A stretch of DNA of 64,000 nt from Psychrobacillus lasiicapitis (GCF_006861795.1 NZ_VDGH01000004.1:1-64000); one strand, 5' to 3'. Shown: positions 7,890-19,350, counted from the first letter of the stretch. The notes: generated from the letters alone by a model not told the origin. Program-made: numbers and translations.

Positions 7890-9176
7890 CTATTTTTCTT
7901 TTTTAAACTTTTCTAAACGATTATATATAGCAGCTAACCGTTTTTCTTCTCCTGCTTCAATCGGCTCGTAAAATTTTGTTCCAACTAAATTATCCGGTAA
8001 ATATGTTTGGTTTACCCAGCCGCCAAAAGTTCCGATTTTATGATCATGTGGATATATATATCCTCCGTGTCCAAGCTCTGCTGCTCCCGCGTAATGGGTA
8101 TCCTTTAAATGTTTTGGAATTTCTCCAGTTTTCCCAGCATGAATGCTTGCGATTGCGGAATCGAGCGCTGAATATGCTGAATTGGATTTCTCTGATAAAC
8201 ACATAAGCACCACTGCATTTGCTAATGGAATACGAGCTTCTGGTAATCCCAGCCTTTCTGCAGACTGAATTGCTGAGAGTACTTGTGGACCAACAGAAGG
8301 ATTTGCTAAGCCAATATCTTCATAGCTCATAACAAGCAGTCTTCTAGAAACTGCAACTAAATCTCCATTTTCAAGCAAATGAGCCAAATAATATAGTGCC
8401 GCATCGGTATCGCTTCCTCGTACAGATTTTTGCAGGGCGGATAATAGATTATAAAAGTGTGATCCTTTTTTATCACCAAAAACTCCGACTCGGTCAACTA
8501 AGCTGTTCAATATACTATCTTCAACTTTAGTCACGCCATCTTCTTCGAAGCTTGCAAAAATAGTAGACTCTAATAAAGTTAATGCTTTTCTTGCATCTCC
8601 ATTTGCTGCGTCCGCTATTTTTTTTCGCTGTTCATCTGTAATGGCAATGGCCATTTTTCCTAACCCTTTTTCCTTATCAAGCAATGCTCGCTCTAGAAGG
8701 CTGTCCACATCTTCGGTTGTAAGTCGTTTTAGTTGTTTTATTTCCCCGCAGCGAGAGCGGATCGCGGGATTTACATCATGAAATGGATTTTCGGTAGTAG
8801 CGCCAATTAAAATGATCGAGCCATTTTCGACATGGGGAAGAAGGGTATCTTGTTGCAATTTATTGAATCGATGAATTTCATCTAGAAATAAAATCACTTT
8901 CCCGCTAATTCGTGCATCTGCTACTACATCTTCCACATCTTTTTTTCCAGCTTTCGTTGCATTGAGAGCGACAAAAGGTAGCTTCGTCGTTCCTGCAATA
9001 GCAAATGCTAACGAAGTTTTTCCTACCCCAGGATCTCCATATAAAAGCATAGAAGGGACATGACCATTTTTTATCATTTTATATAAAGCGGTATCTTTTC
9101 CGATAACATGTTGCTGTCCTGCAATTTCATCGATCGTTTGTGGTCTCATTCGATATGCTAAAGGTTCGTTGCTCAA
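7890..9176 (-). CDS. rarA: Replication-associated recombination protein A (RarA/MgsA), AAA+ ATPase
   Basis: RarA is a clamp-loader-like AAA+ ATPase that acts at stalled forks. The Walker A motif GDPGVGKTS, Walker [10 protein letters not shown], the sensor GATTENP and the arginine-finger region AIRSRCGE are present, followed by the MgsA C-terminal oligomerisation domain. I place the start at a TTG (9174-9176), giving 428 residues beginning [11 protein letters not shown], because a GAGGAG ribosome site lies nine bases upstream and B. subtilis YrvN starts similarly. The in-frame ATG at 9239 lies in the -35 box of the likely promoter and cannot be used from that transcript. Confidence 0.93.
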   Translation of the reverse strand: MSNEPLAYRMRPQTIDEIAGQQHVIGKDTALYKMIKNGHVPSMLLYGDPGVGKTSLAFAIAGTTKLPFVALNATKAGKKDVEDVVADARISGKVILFLDEIHRFNKLQQDTLLPHVENGSIILIGATTENPFHDVNPAIRSRCGEIKQLKRLTTEDVDSLLERALLDKEKGLGKMAIAITDEQRKKIADAANGDARKALTLLESTIFASFEEDGVTKVEDSILNSLVDRVGVFGDKKGSHFYNLLSALQKSVRGSDTDAALYYLAHLLENGDLVAVSRRLLVMSYEDIGLANPSVGPQVLSAIQSAERLGLPEARIPLANAVVLMCLSEKSNSAYSALDSAIASIHAGKTGEIPKHLKDTHYAGAAELGHGGYIYPHDHKIGTFGGWVNQTYLPDNLVGTKFYEPIEAGEEKRLAAIYNRLEKFKKEK

Positions 9177-9210
9177 AACAATCTCTCCTCGTTCAAACAT
9201 CTGTTCTTTA

Positions 9211-9239
9211 ATTATAGCGAAGTTTCTAGGAAAAGTCAT
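9211..9239 (-). promoter_or_regulatory. SigA promoter of rarA
   Basis: On the minus strand ATGACT (9239-9234), a 17-base spacer and TATAAT (9216-9211) form a good promoter inside the longer possible reading frame. This supports the TTG start. Confidence 0.65.
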
Positions 9240-9329
9240 TTTGAATTCGCTCTAGCCCTTAGTTATGCTATACTTATGAAAGTATTTTTTACTTTTTCAA
9301 CAGAAGTGTATCGCTTCTGCTGAAAAAAT

Positions 9330-9475
9330 TAAAGCCCCCGGCGAATGTCACAGATTTTGAAAGAAGTTAAGGAAGGCAGTATAATTTCGAGACGTACTGT
9401 CCCAACGACTTTATGAGCAACATCCTGTTGACTTTCATTCAAAATCTGGACGCAATTACGCCAAGGTGTAATTGA
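9330..9475. repeat. Dispersed intergenic repeat, copy 2, upstream of cymR
   Basis: This stretch shares edge blocks with 2575-2712 (CCCGGCGAATGTCACAG at the left, AATCTGGACGCAATTACGCC at the right) and has a different centre. A hairpin (TTCAACAGAAG with CTTCTGCTGAA, 9297-9326) precedes it. No gene is seen between rarA and cymR. Confidence 0.65.
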
Positions 9476-9500
9476 TATAAATTTAATGAGGTGGAATATA

Positions 9501-9923
9501 TTGAAATTTTCAACAAAAGGTCGATATGGATTAACGATTATGGTCGCTTTAGGAAAACAGTATGGTGAAGGACCTATCGCTCTTCGACAAATTGCAGCAG
9601 AGTATAATTTATCAGAGGCATACTTAGAGCAAATCGTTTCTCCATTGCGAAATGCAGGACTTGTTAAAAGTGTGAGAGGTGCTTACGGAGGATATATGCT
9701 ATCGAGTAAGCCGAATGAGATTACTGCTGGTGATGTAATTCGTGTTTTGGAAGGACCGATTCAAATAGTAGAAGGTATTGAAGAGGAAGAACCACCACAA
9801 CGCGAACTATGGATGCGTATACGAGACGCAGTAAAAAATGTGTTGGATACAACGACAATAGAAGATTTGGCTAAATATACAGAAGATAATCCAGATGATC
9901 CTGGATACATGTTTTATATTTAA
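9501..9923 (+). CDS. cymR: Rrf2-family regulator CymR (cysteine metabolism repressor)
   Basis: This 140-residue winged-helix Rrf2 protein resembles B. subtilis CymR (KFSTKGRYGLTIM, YLEQIVSPLRNAGLVKS, RGAYGGY, GYMFYI end). The TTG at 9501 is preceded by GAGGTGG at a good distance. An in-frame ATG at 9486 overlaps that ribosome site and is unlikely to be the start. The protein contains no cysteine, so it cannot hold an Fe-S cluster as IscR does. CymR represses sulfur-uptake and cysteine-synthesis genes, usually in complex with CysK. The neighbours (cysteine desulfurase, mnmA) match the B. subtilis order. Confidence 0.92.
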   Translation: MKFSTKGRYGLTIMVALGKQYGEGPIALRQIAAEYNLSEAYLEQIVSPLRNAGLVKSVRGAYGGYMLSSKPNEITAGDVIRVLEGPIQIVEGIEEEEPPQRELWMRIRDAVKNVLDTTTIEDLAKYTEDNPDDPGYMFYI

Positions 9924-9935
9924 GGAGTCGTACAA

Positions 9936-11066
9936 ATGACTAGAATTTATTTAGATCATGCTGCTACTTCCCCAATGGCGGAAGAAGTTATACAAACATT
10001 TACAACAGAAATAAACGAAGAATTTGGGAATGCATCAAGCATTCACCAAACAGGTAGAAATGCAAGAAAAAAATTAGACCAAGCACGTAATGTTTTTGCA
10101 GCTAGTATCGGTGCTCATGAAACAGAAATTACGATAACAAGCGGCGGGACGGAAGCGGACAACTATGCCTTATTTGGTATTGCATACGCTCGAAAAAACG
10201 AAGGCAAGCATATTATTACAACGCAAATTGAACATCATGCAGTGTTGCATGCTTGTGAACAATTAGAACGTGAAGGATTTGAAGTAACGTATTTACCAGT
10301 GAATAAAGAAGGCGTCATCGATATCAATGACTTGAAAAATTCGCTGCGAGAGGATACTATTTTAGTTTCTGTTATGTATGCAAATAATGAAGTTGGGGTG
10401 ATTCAACCAATTCAAGCTATTGGAGAGTTATTAAAAGATCATCCAGCTTATTTTCATACAGATGCAGTACAAGCATACGGTAGTTTTGAGATAGATGTGC
10501 ATGCATTACATATCGATTTACTTAGTGTGTCTAGTCATAAGATTAACGGACCAAAGGGAATAGGATTTTTATATGCACGTAAAGGAATCTTATTAAAACC
10601 TTTGTTTTATGGTGGGCAACAAGAACGAAAAAGACGTGCAGGGACTGAAAATATTCCAGCGGTAGTTGCTTTTGCAAAAGCAGTGGAACTAAAGCAAGCA
10701 AATTTACAAGAAAGCATTTCCCGAAATGTTCAGTTGAAACAAGCTTTCCTAAAGCAACTCGAAAGTAATGGTGTTCAGTTCACAATAAACGGTTCACAGG
10801 AAAATGTATTGCCGCATGTATTGAATATTAGCATCCCGAAAACGGATGTAGAAACGTTTTTAGTACAACTTGATTTAGCTGGAATCGATGCTTCAAGTGG
10901 CTCTGCATGTACTGCAGGTTCTATTGATCCATCACATGTTTTAGTAGCGATGTATGGGGAAAACTCACCGGAGCTACGCAACTCTGTCCGCTTTAGTTTT
11001 GGGATCAATAATACAGAGCAGCAAGTAATTGAAGCTGCAAATAAAATAAGTAAAATTGTTCATTAA
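9936..11066 (+). CDS. yrvO: Cysteine desulfurase (IscS/NifS family, YrvO)
   Basis: The 376-residue PLP enzyme moves sulfur from cysteine to an active-site persulfide. The PLP lysine lies in SVSSHKINGPKG (about 197-208) and the catalytic cysteine in SSGSACTAGS (about 323). The N-terminal YLDHAATSPM block is typical. It starts 12 bases after cymR with an AAGGAG site and precedes mnmA by about 30 bases. In B. subtilis, YrvO feeds MnmA with sulfur for tRNA 2-thiouridine, and the same pairing is evident here. An Fe-S cluster role is possible but less supported by context. Confidence 0.95.
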   Translation: MTRIYLDHAATSPMAEEVIQTFTTEINEEFGNASSIHQTGRNARKKLDQARNVFAASIGAHETEITITSGGTEADNYALFGIAYARKNEGKHIITTQIEHHAVLHACEQLEREGFEVTYLPVNKEGVIDINDLKNSLREDTILVSVMYANNEVGVIQPIQAIGELLKDHPAYFHTDAVQAYGSFEIDVHALHIDLLSVSSHKINGPKGIGFLYARKGILLKPLFYGGQQERKRRAGTENIPAVVAFAKAVELKQANLQESISRNVQLKQAFLKQLESNGVQFTINGSQENVLPHVLNISIPKTDVETFLVQLDLAGIDASSGSACTAGSIDPSHVLVAMYGENSPELRNSVRFSFGINNTEQQVIEAANKISKIVH

Positions 11067-11088
11067 GTTGAATGATTGAAATGAGTGA

Positions 11089-12207
<1,119 letters not shown>

Positions 12208-12221
12208 CTGGAGGTTTTACC

Positions 12222-12878
12222 ATGAATTACAATGAATTAGGTATTCAAGCAATACAAGAAGAAAATTATGAAAAAGCAGCAGAATTATTTACAAAGGCGA
12301 TCGAAGAAAATCCTAACGAAGCCATTGGTTATGTAAATTTTGGAAATCTACTTTCTTCTATGAATGAAAATGATCGTGCAGAACGATTTTTTCAAAAAGC
12401 AATTACATTGGATGAGCACGCTGCAACTGCCTATTATAGTCTAGCAAATTTATACTATAATGCAGACCGTTTCGAGGAAGCTGCAAAGCTTTATGAAAAA
12501 GCAATTGCCAACGGAATTGAAGGAGCAGATGCATACTTTATGCTAGGGAAAAGCTTTGAAAAAGAAGGACATACAAAGCTTTCCTTGCCATATTTACAAC
12601 GTGCTAATGAACTTGCACCAGAAGATATTCAGGTTGCTCTTTCCTACGGTATAGCACTAGCAAGTATGGAAATGTTTGAGCAAGCAGAACCTATTTTTAA
12701 AAAGATTGTAGCTCAAGAAGCAGAAAATGCGGATGCACATTACAATTTAGGTGTATTGTATGCTGTATCAACTACAGATACAGAAGCTGCTCTGCATCAT
12801 TTGAAAGAAGCATTTACAATCCAACCAAATTATGATCAAGCGCGCTATGTGTACGACATGATTTCCTTACGCAATTAA
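12222..12878 (+). CDS. Tetratricopeptide-repeat protein (YrrB-like)
   Basis: The 218-residue protein is built almost entirely of about six TPR units of 34 residues, recognisable from repeated patterns such as EKAAELFTKAIEENPNEA and EEAAKLYEKAIANG. No signal peptide or membrane segment is present, so it is likely a cytoplasmic scaffold. B. subtilis carries the TPR protein yrrB at the same place, between mnmA and recD2. The partner is unknown. It starts 14 bases after mnmA with a GGAGG site and is probably cotranscribed. Confidence 0.88.
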   Translation: MNYNELGIQAIQEENYEKAAELFTKAIEENPNEAIGYVNFGNLLSSMNENDRAERFFQKAITLDEHAATAYYSLANLYYNADRFEEAAKLYEKAIANGIEGADAYFMLGKSFEKEGHTKLSLPYLQRANELAPEDIQVALSYGIALASMEMFEQAEPIFKKIVAQEAENADAHYNLGVLYAVSTTDTEAALHHLKEAFTIQPNYDQARYVYDMISLRN

Positions 12879-12908
12879 TCGAACAGTTTAAACCTCGGAG
12901 GCGATAGT

Positions 12909-15320
12909 ATGACAAACGAAATGAACAAGGATAAGCAGTTTATATCGGGTCGTCCTATCGTCTCTATTTTTCATAATCCTCAAAACCTATTTTCCATCAT
13001 CAAATTAAAAATTAAATCTACGAATACTACATATACCGATAAGGAAATAATTGTCACTGGTTATTTTCCGTCACTTGTTTTAGAAGAAGCTTATAAATTT
13101 ACTGGATTTATCAAAAATCACCCAAAATACGGTGTTCAATTTCAAGTTGAGACCTTTCAAAAGGAAGTACCAGCAACTGAGCAAGGAATTGTTCATTATC
13201 TGTCGAGTGATATGTTTCCTGGAATAGGGCGCAAAACAGCCGAAACAATCGTGAAAAAACTCGGTTCAAATGCAATTAATAAAATATTGGACGATCCACA
13301 AGCTTTAGATGTGATTCCGCGCCTTGCAGAAGAGAAAAAACAAACGTTACGATCCGTTTTAGAACAAAACTTAGGTTTAGAAAAAGTAATGATTCAACTA
13401 AACGAATGGGGTTTTGGACCTCAAATTGCGATGAAAATATATCAAGCATATCGGGAAGAAACGGTTACTGTTTTAACGAAAAATCCATACCGTTTAATCG
13501 AAGAAGTGGAAGGTGTGGGATTTGTCCGGGCGGATGAGCTTGGCTATAAATTAGGTATTCAAGGAAATCACCCGGATCGTATAAAAGCAGCTATTTATCA
13601 TCTATTGCAAACCGCTTCTTTAAGTGAGGGGCATGTCTTTTTATATGCAGAGCAGTTGTTGGAATCAGTGAAAAAGTTACTAGAAACCGCTCAAAGAGAA
13701 GAAATTCCGTTTGAAGCGATTTCCAAATGCTGCATCGAACTTGCGGAAGAAAGCCGAATCGTTGGGGAAGTGAATCGTTTTTATATTCCTTCACTTTATT
13801 ACTCGGAAGTTGGAATTGCTTCTAAAATTGAAACACTGCTTGGTGAAAATGACACACATCATAAATTTCCACTAGCCGAGATGAAAAAGCATTTAGGCGG
13901 GATAGAAGAAAGGCTAGGCGTTCAATATGCTACTACTCAAGTAAAAGCAATTGAAACGGCTTTAAATGCTAGTATGTCGTTATTAACAGGAGGGCCGGGT
14001 ACTGGTAAAACAACAGTAGTCCGGGGAATCGTTGAGTTGTATGGAGAACTTCATGGGCTTTCACTCGATCCAAAAGAATGGGCAAAGGATAAAAAGCCAT
14101 TTCCTATTGTGTTAGCTGCTCCAACTGGTAGAGCCGCAAAACGGTTGAGTGAGTCAACGGGATTACCTGCTATGACTATTCACCGACTGCTAGGATTTAC
14201 AGGTCAAGAAGATGACGATGCTGAAGGAAATGAAATTGAAGGGAAGCTTATTATTATTGATGAGACATCCATGCTCGACACATGGCTCGGACATCAATTG
14301 TTAAAAGCAATCCCAAAAGATGCCCAAGTGATTTTTGTAGGAGACCAAGATCAATTGCCTCCGGTTGGACCAGGGCAAGTGCTGAAAGATTTACTTGCTT
14401 CTAAACGAATTCCAACCGTCGAACTAATAGATATTTATCGCCAATCTGAAGGTTCTTCTATTATTGAATTGGCCCATGATATGAAAAAGGGAACGGTTCC
14501 GCAAACATTATTGGATAAAACGAGAGATCGCTCATTTATTAAGGCTTCGACGGAACAAATACCAAAAGTCGTGGAGCAAGTTTTGAAAAGTGCTTTATCC
14601 AAAGGTCATTCTATCCGAGATATCCAAGTTCTGGCTCCAATGTATAGAGGACCGGCTGGTATTGATGCGTTAAACAAAATGATGCAAGAAATGGTTAATC
14701 CAAATCCTGACGGTAAACGAAAAGAAATGATTTTTGGTGAAACTATTTACCGAATCGGCGATAAAGTGCTTCAACTTGTCAATCAGCCGGAAAGTAATGT
14801 CTTTAACGGAGATATGGGGGAAGTAGTGAGTATTTTCAAAGCTGCTGAGACCGTTGAAAAAAAAGAAATGCTCGTTGTTTCTTTTGATGGTACGGAAGTA
14901 ACGTATGAAAAAAATGACTTGAGCCAAATTACATTGGCTTATTGCTGCTCGGTGCATAAATCGCAGGGTAGTGAATTTCAAACCGTTATTATGCCAGTGA
15001 CAAGAACTTATATGAAAATGCTCCGTCGCAACCTTTTGTACACAGGAATAACGAGAGCAAAAAATTTCTTGATACTATGTGGGGATCCGGAAACTTTTAA
15101 ATACGGGGTTGAGCGGACAGATGACTTACAACGTTTAACAACATTGAAAGAGCGCTTGGTTGGAAGTGAAGAAGAAACGGTGGAGGAAGTGGAAAATGCC
15201 TCTCCAGAAGAAATTTTGGAAGACACAACTCTTCTAACTGCCGATAACTATCATTTGATTGATCCACTAATTGGCATGAAAGGAATTACGCCTTATCAAT
15301 TTATGGAGGCAGACAATTGA
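12909..15320 (+). CDS. recD2: ATP-dependent RecD-like DNA helicase RecD2
   Basis: This 803-residue 5'-3' SF1B helicase is of the RecD2 (YrrC) type, which acts without RecBC. An N-terminal OB/HhH region (about 1-330, with PGIGRKTAETIVKKLG) precedes the helicase core with Walker A GGPGTGKTTVV (about 359-369), Walker B IIIDETSMLD (about 449-458), GDQDQLPPVGPGQ and the C-terminal SVHKSQGSEF motif. RecD2 is linked to replication-fork maintenance and mismatch repair in B. subtilis. It starts 30 bases after the TPR gene. Its stop codon is embedded in the -35 box of the downstream alaS promoter. Confidence 0.95.
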   Translation: MTNEMNKDKQFISGRPIVSIFHNPQNLFSIIKLKIKSTNTTYTDKEIIVTGYFPSLVLEEAYKFTGFIKNHPKYGVQFQVETFQKEVPATEQGIVHYLSSDMFPGIGRKTAETIVKKLGSNAINKILDDPQALDVIPRLAEEKKQTLRSVLEQNLGLEKVMIQLNEWGFGPQIAMKIYQAYREETVTVLTKNPYRLIEEVEGVGFVRADELGYKLGIQGNHPDRIKAAIYHLLQTASLSEGHVFLYAEQLLESVKKLLETAQREEIPFEAISKCCIELAEESRIVGEVNRFYIPSLYYSEVGIASKIETLLGENDTHHKFPLAEMKKHLGGIEERLGVQYATTQVKAIETALNASMSLLTGGPGTGKTTVVRGIVELYGELHGLSLDPKEWAKDKKPFPIVLAAPTGRAAKRLSESTGLPAMTIHRLLGFTGQEDDDAEGNEIEGKLIIIDETSMLDTWLGHQLLKAIPKDAQVIFVGDQDQLPPVGPGQVLKDLLASKRIPTVELIDIYRQSEGSSIIELAHDMKKGTVPQTLLDKTRDRSFIKASTEQIPKVVEQVLKSALSKGHSIRDIQVLAPMYRGPAGIDALNKMMQEMVNPNPDGKRKEMIFGETIYRIGDKVLQLVNQPESNVFNGDMGEVVSIFKAAETVEKKEMLVVSFDGTEVTYEKNDLSQITLAYCCSVHKSQGSEFQTVIMPVTRTYMKMLRRNLLYTGITRAKNFLILCGDPETFKYGVERTDDLQRLTTLKERLVGSEEETVEEVENASPEEILEDTTLLTADNYHLIDPLIGMKGITPYQFMEADN

Positions 15321-15345
15321 CATTGGGACAATTGTTTCTTATAAT
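15317..15345 (+). promoter_or_regulatory. Consensus SigA promoter of alaS
   Basis: TTGACA (15317-15322), a 17-base spacer and TATAAT (15340-15345) match consensus exactly. The recD2 stop codon TGA (15318-15320) lies inside the -35 box. The predicted start is about 15352. Confidence 0.88.
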
Positions 15346-15351
15346 CAATTG

Positions 15352-15594
15352 CATATAACGAAAATGTTGACGGAGAAAGTACTATTATTACCTGACTAGA
15401 GAGGGATTCCATGGCTGGAAGAATCCCCAGTGTATAATAATTAGGAAAGCTACTCTTGAGTGCAGTTAAAACCTGCCGTATTGCTGCGTTAAAGCTTCTT
15501 TAAGAGACATATTTGGCTATAAGCTAATATGTAACTAGGGTGGTACCGCGAAATAATAGCTTTCGTCCCTTTTTGGGATGAGGGCTTTTTTTAT
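15352..15594 (+). promoter_or_regulatory. T-box riboswitch leader of alaS (tRNA-Ala)
   Basis: The T-box AGGGTGGTACCGCG is at 15537-15550, followed by the terminator hairpin TCGTCCCT/GGGATGAGG and a T run (15563-15592). In Stem I, CTATTATTA (from about 15382) pairs with the TAATAATTAG segment ending near 15444. The facing specifier loop reads GAA-A-GCT-A, so the specifier is GCT (15449-15451), an alanine codon. The variable T in TGGT would pair with discriminator A73 of tRNA-Ala. All parts agree with alanine control. Confidence 0.94.
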
Positions 15595-15619
15595 TTCAAA
15601 AATTTAGGAGGAATTTAAG

Positions 15620-18253
15620 ATGAAACAATTAACAGGCGCTCAAATCAGACAAATGTATTTAGACTTTTTTATCGAAAAAGGACATACGCAAGAACCATCT
15701 GCCCCACTAGTACCAATTAACGATCCGTCTTTACTTTGGATCAATAGTGGTGTTGCAACATTAAAAAAATATTTTGATGGTCGTGTTGTACCAGAAAATC
15801 CACGTATTACGAATGCGCAAAAATCGATTCGAACTAATGATATTGAAAATGTTGGAAAAACGGCAAGACATCATACATTCTTCGAAATGCTTGGAAACTT
15901 CTCTATCGGTGAATACTTTAAAAGAGAAGCTATTGAATGGGCATGGGAATTCTTAACAGATGAAAAATGGATTGCTTTTGCACCAGAAAAATTATCGATT
16001 ACGGTTCATCCTGAAGATGAAGAGGCATATAATATTTGGAAAAATGAAATTGGTATACCGGAAGAAAGAATTATTCGACTTGAAGGTAACTTCTGGGATA
16101 TTGGGGAAGGTCCAAGTGGTCCGAACTCTGAAATTTTCTATGATCGTGGAGAAAGCTACGGTAATGACGAAAATGATCCAGAGTTATATCCAGGTGGAGA
16201 AAATGAACGTTATTTAGAAATTTGGAACTTGGTATTTTCTGAATTCAACCATAATCCTGATCATACGTACACTCCACTACCAAAACAAAATATTGATACT
16301 GGTATGGGTCTGGAACGAATGGCAAGTGTTGTACAAGATGTTCCTACAAACTTTGATACAGATTTATTTATCCCAATTATTCGCCAAACAGAAAGCATTT
16401 CTGGAAAAACATATCGCTCAAACGCTGAAGATGATATAGCGTTTAAAGTAATTGCAGACCATGTACGTACCGTTGCTTTTGCAATTGGGGATGGTGCACT
16501 ACCATCCAATGAAGGTAGAGGTTATGTGCTTAGAAGATTACTTCGCCGCGCAGTACGTTTTGCAAAACAACTTGGTATCGAGAAACCATTTTTATATGAG
16601 CTTGTTCCAGTTGTCGGAGAAATAATGCAAAGCTTTTATCCAGAAGTTTCTGCGAAAAAAGACTTTATCATGCGTGTTATGAAGACAGAGGAAGAACGAT
16701 TCCATGAAACACTTCATGACGGTTTAACAATTTTAGAAAAAGTAATCGAAGAGCAGCGTGCAAAAGGGGAATCATTTATCCCTGGGACAACTACTTTTAC
16801 TCTATATGACACGTACGGCTTTCCAATTGAATTGACAGAAGAATACGCAGAAGAAGCAAATATGACAGTAGACCACGAAGGATTCCAGACAGAGATGGAA
16901 GCGCAACGATCTCGTGCTCGTGCTGCTCGACAAAATGTCGATTCGATGCAAGTTCAATCAGAAGTATATAGCAATCTTCATGATGAAAGTAAATTTGTTG
17001 GTTATGAGACGTTAACCGTATCAACTAAAGTTTCATCGATTATTCTTGGACAAGCATTGGTGAAATCGGCTAGTGAAGGCGATGAAGTACAGGTTATCTT
17101 AACGCAAACTCCATTCTATGCTGAAAGCGGAGGGCAAATTGCGGACCATGGAACTATAGAAAATGAGTCTTTTAGAGGATTTGTAAAAGATGTACAAAAA
17201 GCACCGAATGGACAAAACCTGCATACGGTAGTAATTGAATCGGGTGAGATAAATACAGATACAACTGTAATGGCAAGTGTAGATACATCACTACGTGGTC
17301 ATACGATTAAAAATCACTCAGCAACACATTTATTGCATCAGGCGCTAAAAGATGTTTTAGGAACTCATGTAAACCAAGCGGGTTCTTATGTGGGTCCTGA
17401 TCGTCTACGTTTTGACTTTTCGCATTTTGGACAAGTAACAAAAGAAGAGCTTGAAAAAATTGAACGTATAGTAAACGAAAAAGTGTGGGATAATATCCCG
17501 GTAGTTACTGGTTATCATAATATCGATGATGCAAAGAAAATGGGTGCAATGGCGTTATTTGGTGAAAAATACGGTGATATAGTCCGTGTTGTACAAATGG
17601 GATCATTCTCCCTAGAGCTTTGTGGAGGAGTTCACGTACAAAATACTTCTGAAATCGGATTCTTCAAAATCCTTTCAGAAAGTGGGATTGGAGCAGGTAC
17701 TCGACGTATTGAAGCTGTTACAGGTAAAAGCGCTTACGAGTTTGTAAAAGAAGAAGAACATGTCCTAGAAGAAGCAGCAAGCTTATTGAAAGCTCAACCA
17801 AAAGATGTTGTTTCTAAAGTAGGGCAAACTTTACAAGAACTAAAAAATACACAAAAAGAAAATGAATCACTTTCTGCAAAAATTGCTAATAGCCAAGCAG
17901 CTTCTGTATTATCTTCTGCACAAACGATAAACGATGTTACCGTGTTATCCGTAAAAGTAGAAGCAAAAGACAATAATCAGCTGCGTCAAATGATGGATGA
18001 TTTAAAGCAAAAACTTGATAAAGCGGTAATCGTCCTTGGAGCAATTGACGGGGAAAAAGTAATGATTTCTGCTGGAGTGACAAAAGATTTAGTAGGTGGG
18101 AACTATCATGCAGGAAATATCGTCAAACTAGTAGCAGAACAATGTGGTGGAAAAGGCGGCGGCCGACCTGATTTCGCAATGGCTGGTGCAAAAGACGGTA
18201 GTAAACTAGAGTCAGCATTAAATTCTGTTTACGAATATATGAAATCTATCTAA
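15620..18253 (+). CDS. alaS: Alanyl-tRNA synthetase
   Basis: The 877-residue enzyme has the class II catalytic domain first (about 1-240, with [25 protein letters not shown]), then a tRNA-recognition region, an editing domain with zinc-type motifs [12 protein letters not shown] (about 557) and [10 protein letters not shown] (about 663), and a C-terminal DHHA1/C-Ala domain ending in [18 protein letters not shown]. It charges tRNA-Ala and hydrolyses mischarged Ser/Gly-tRNA-Ala. An AGGAGG site lies upstream. Expression is controlled by the alanine T-box leader. Length is typical. Confidence 0.97.
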   Translation: MKQLTGAQIRQMYLDFFIEKGHTQEPSAPLVPINDPSLLWINSGVATLKKYFDGRVVPENPRITNAQKSIRTNDIENVGKTARHHTFFEMLGNFSIGEYFKREAIEWAWEFLTDEKWIAFAPEKLSITVHPEDEEAYNIWKNEIGIPEERIIRLEGNFWDIGEGPSGPNSEIFYDRGESYGNDENDPELYPGGENERYLEIWNLVFSEFNHNPDHTYTPLPKQNIDTGMGLERMASVVQDVPTNFDTDLFIPIIRQTESISGKTYRSNAEDDIAFKVIADHVRTVAFAIGDGALPSNEGRGYVLRRLLRRAVRFAKQLGIEKPFLYELVPVVGEIMQSFYPEVSAKKDFIMRVMKTEEERFHETLHDGLTILEKVIEEQRAKGESFIPGTTTFTLYDTYGFPIELTEEYAEEANMTVDHEGFQTEMEAQRSRARAARQNVDSMQVQSEVYSNLHDESKFVGYETLTVSTKVSSIILGQALVKSASEGDEVQVILTQTPFYAESGGQIADHGTIENESFRGFVKDVQKAPNGQNLHTVVIESGEINTDTTVMASVDTSLRGHTIKNHSATHLLHQALKDVLGTHVNQAGSYVGPDRLRFDFSHFGQVTKEELEKIERIVNEKVWDNIPVVTGYHNIDDAKKMGAMALFGEKYGDIVRVVQMGSFSLELCGGVHVQNTSEIGFFKILSESGIGAGTRRIEAVTGKSAYEFVKEEEHVLEEAASLLKAQPKDVVSKVGQTLQELKNTQKENESLSAKIANSQAASVLSSAQTINDVTVLSVKVEAKDNNQLRQMMDDLKQKLDKAVIVLGAIDGEKVMISAGVTKDLVGGNYHAGNIVKLVAEQCGGKGGGRPDFAMAGAKDGSKLESALNSVYEYMKSI

Positions 18254-18268
18254 AAAAATTAGGTATAT

Positions 18269-18297
18269 TTGATACTATTTCCAATTTCGGTTATACT
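18269..18297 (+). promoter_or_regulatory. SigA promoter of the yrzL-ruvX-yrzB operon
   Basis: TTGATA (18269-18274), a 17-base spacer and TATACT (18292-18297) lie just after alaS and upstream of the three-gene group. Confidence 0.7.
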
Positions 18298-18351
18298 GAA
18301 AATATTAGATAAGTAAAGTTGCCTACTAAAATCGAAAGCGAGGTGCTGATC

Positions 18352-18618
18352 ATGAGTTCATTTGATAAAACGATGAAATTTAATTTTCCTGAAGAATCGA
18401 TGGAACAGGAAGTCAAACATGTGATGCTACAAGTGCACTCTGCACTAGAAGAAAAAGGGTATAATTCTATCAATCAAATTGTAGGCTATCTACTATCTGG
18501 TGATCCAGCTTATATTCCTCGCCATCAAGATGCGCGTAATATGATTCGAAAACTAGAACGTGACGAGATTTTAGAGGAATTGGTAAAATTTTATATTAAA
18601 AGAAATAATGAGGCTTAA
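18352..18618 (+). CDS. IreB-family regulatory phosphoprotein (YrzL)
   Basis: An 88-residue cytoplasmic protein ([14 protein letters not shown]..., [18 protein letters not shown]) matches the IreB/YrzL (DUF965) family in length and sequence. In Enterococcus, IreB is phosphorylated by the IreK Ser/Thr kinase; the role in this group is not established. I chose the ATG at 18352 because GAGGTG lies upstream and the family start agrees. The longer frame opening at 18319 has no ribosome site. The gene is three bases from ruvX, as in B. subtilis. Confidence 0.9.
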   Translation: MSSFDKTMKFNFPEESMEQEVKHVMLQVHSALEEKGYNSINQIVGYLLSGDPAYIPRHQDARNMIRKLERDEILEELVKFYIKRNNEA

Positions 18619-18620
18619 AA

Positions 18621-19040
18621 ATGCGAATTATGGGGTTAGACGTCGGTTCCAGAACTGTTGGCGTTGCAATAAGTGATGCAATGGGTTGGACGGCACAAGG
18701 TATTGAAACCATCAAAATTAACGAAGACGAACTAAATTTTGGTTTGGATCGTATTGATGAATTGGTAAAGCAACACGAAGTTAAAGAATTTGTGGTTGGT
18801 TTCCCGAAAAACATGAATAACACTATTGGTCCTCGGGCGGAAGCATCTGAACGTTATGCGAAGCTACTAACCGATAAATACCATTTTCCAGTTACAATGT
18901 GGGATGAAAGATTGACAACGATGGCTGCAGAACGTATGTTAATAGATGCAGATGTTAGCCGTAAAAAACGGAAACAAGTAATTGACAAGATGGCCGCTGT
19001 AATGATATTACAAGGCTATCTTGACAGAAAAAACAGATGA
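18621..19040 (+). CDS. ruvX: Putative pre-16S rRNA nuclease / Holliday-junction resolvase-like RuvX (YqgF, YrrK)
   Basis: The 139-residue RNase H-fold protein carries the N-terminal [16 protein letters not shown] metal-binding motif, VVGFPKNMN and [10 protein letters not shown]. The family processes the 16S rRNA 5' end in E. coli and was first annotated as a Holliday-junction resolvase. It lies between yrzL and yrzB in the conserved alaS-downstream operon. Its C-terminus ends 10 bases before the start I choose for yrzB. Function in vivo here is inferred from the family. Confidence 0.92.
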   Translation: MRIMGLDVGSRTVGVAISDAMGWTAQGIETIKINEDELNFGLDRIDELVKQHEVKEFVVGFPKNMNNTIGPRAEASERYAKLLTDKYHFPVTMWDERLTTMAAERMLIDADVSRKKRKQVIDKMAAVMILQGYLDRKNR

Positions 19041-19050
19041 GGTGACTGCA

Positions 19051-19338
19051 ATGGATCATGGTCAAGAAAATATTACAGTAGTAGATGAAAATGGTAATGA
19101 GCAGCTTTGCAACGTACTATTCACATTTGAATCAGAAGAATTCGGAAAATCGTATGTGCTTTATTATCCAGTAGGTGCAGAAGAAGATGAAGAGGAAGAA
19201 ATCGAGATTCACGCATCTTCATTCACTCCAAACGAAGCAGGCGAAGACGGAGATTTACTTCCGGTAGAAACGGATGCTGAATGGGATATGATCGAAGAGA
19301 TGTTAAATACATTTTTAGCTGAAGAAGACGAAGATTAA
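19051..19338 (+). CDS. DUF1292 acidic protein (YrzB)
   Basis: A strongly acidic 95-residue protein (runs such as [10 protein letters not shown] and a C-terminal EEDED) belongs to DUF1292, of unknown function, conserved after ruvX in Bacillales. The ATG at 19051 follows GAGGTGA at seven bases; an in-frame upstream TTG at 19021 would overlap ruvX and lacks such a site. No membrane or signal segment is seen. A terminator follows at 19351. Confidence 0.88.
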   Translation: MDHGQENITVVDENGNEQLCNVLFTFESEEFGKSYVLYYPVGAEEDEEEEIEIHASSFTPNEAGEDGDLLPVETDAEWDMIEEMLNTFLAEEDED

Positions 19339-19350
19339 TCGATTAATCAT

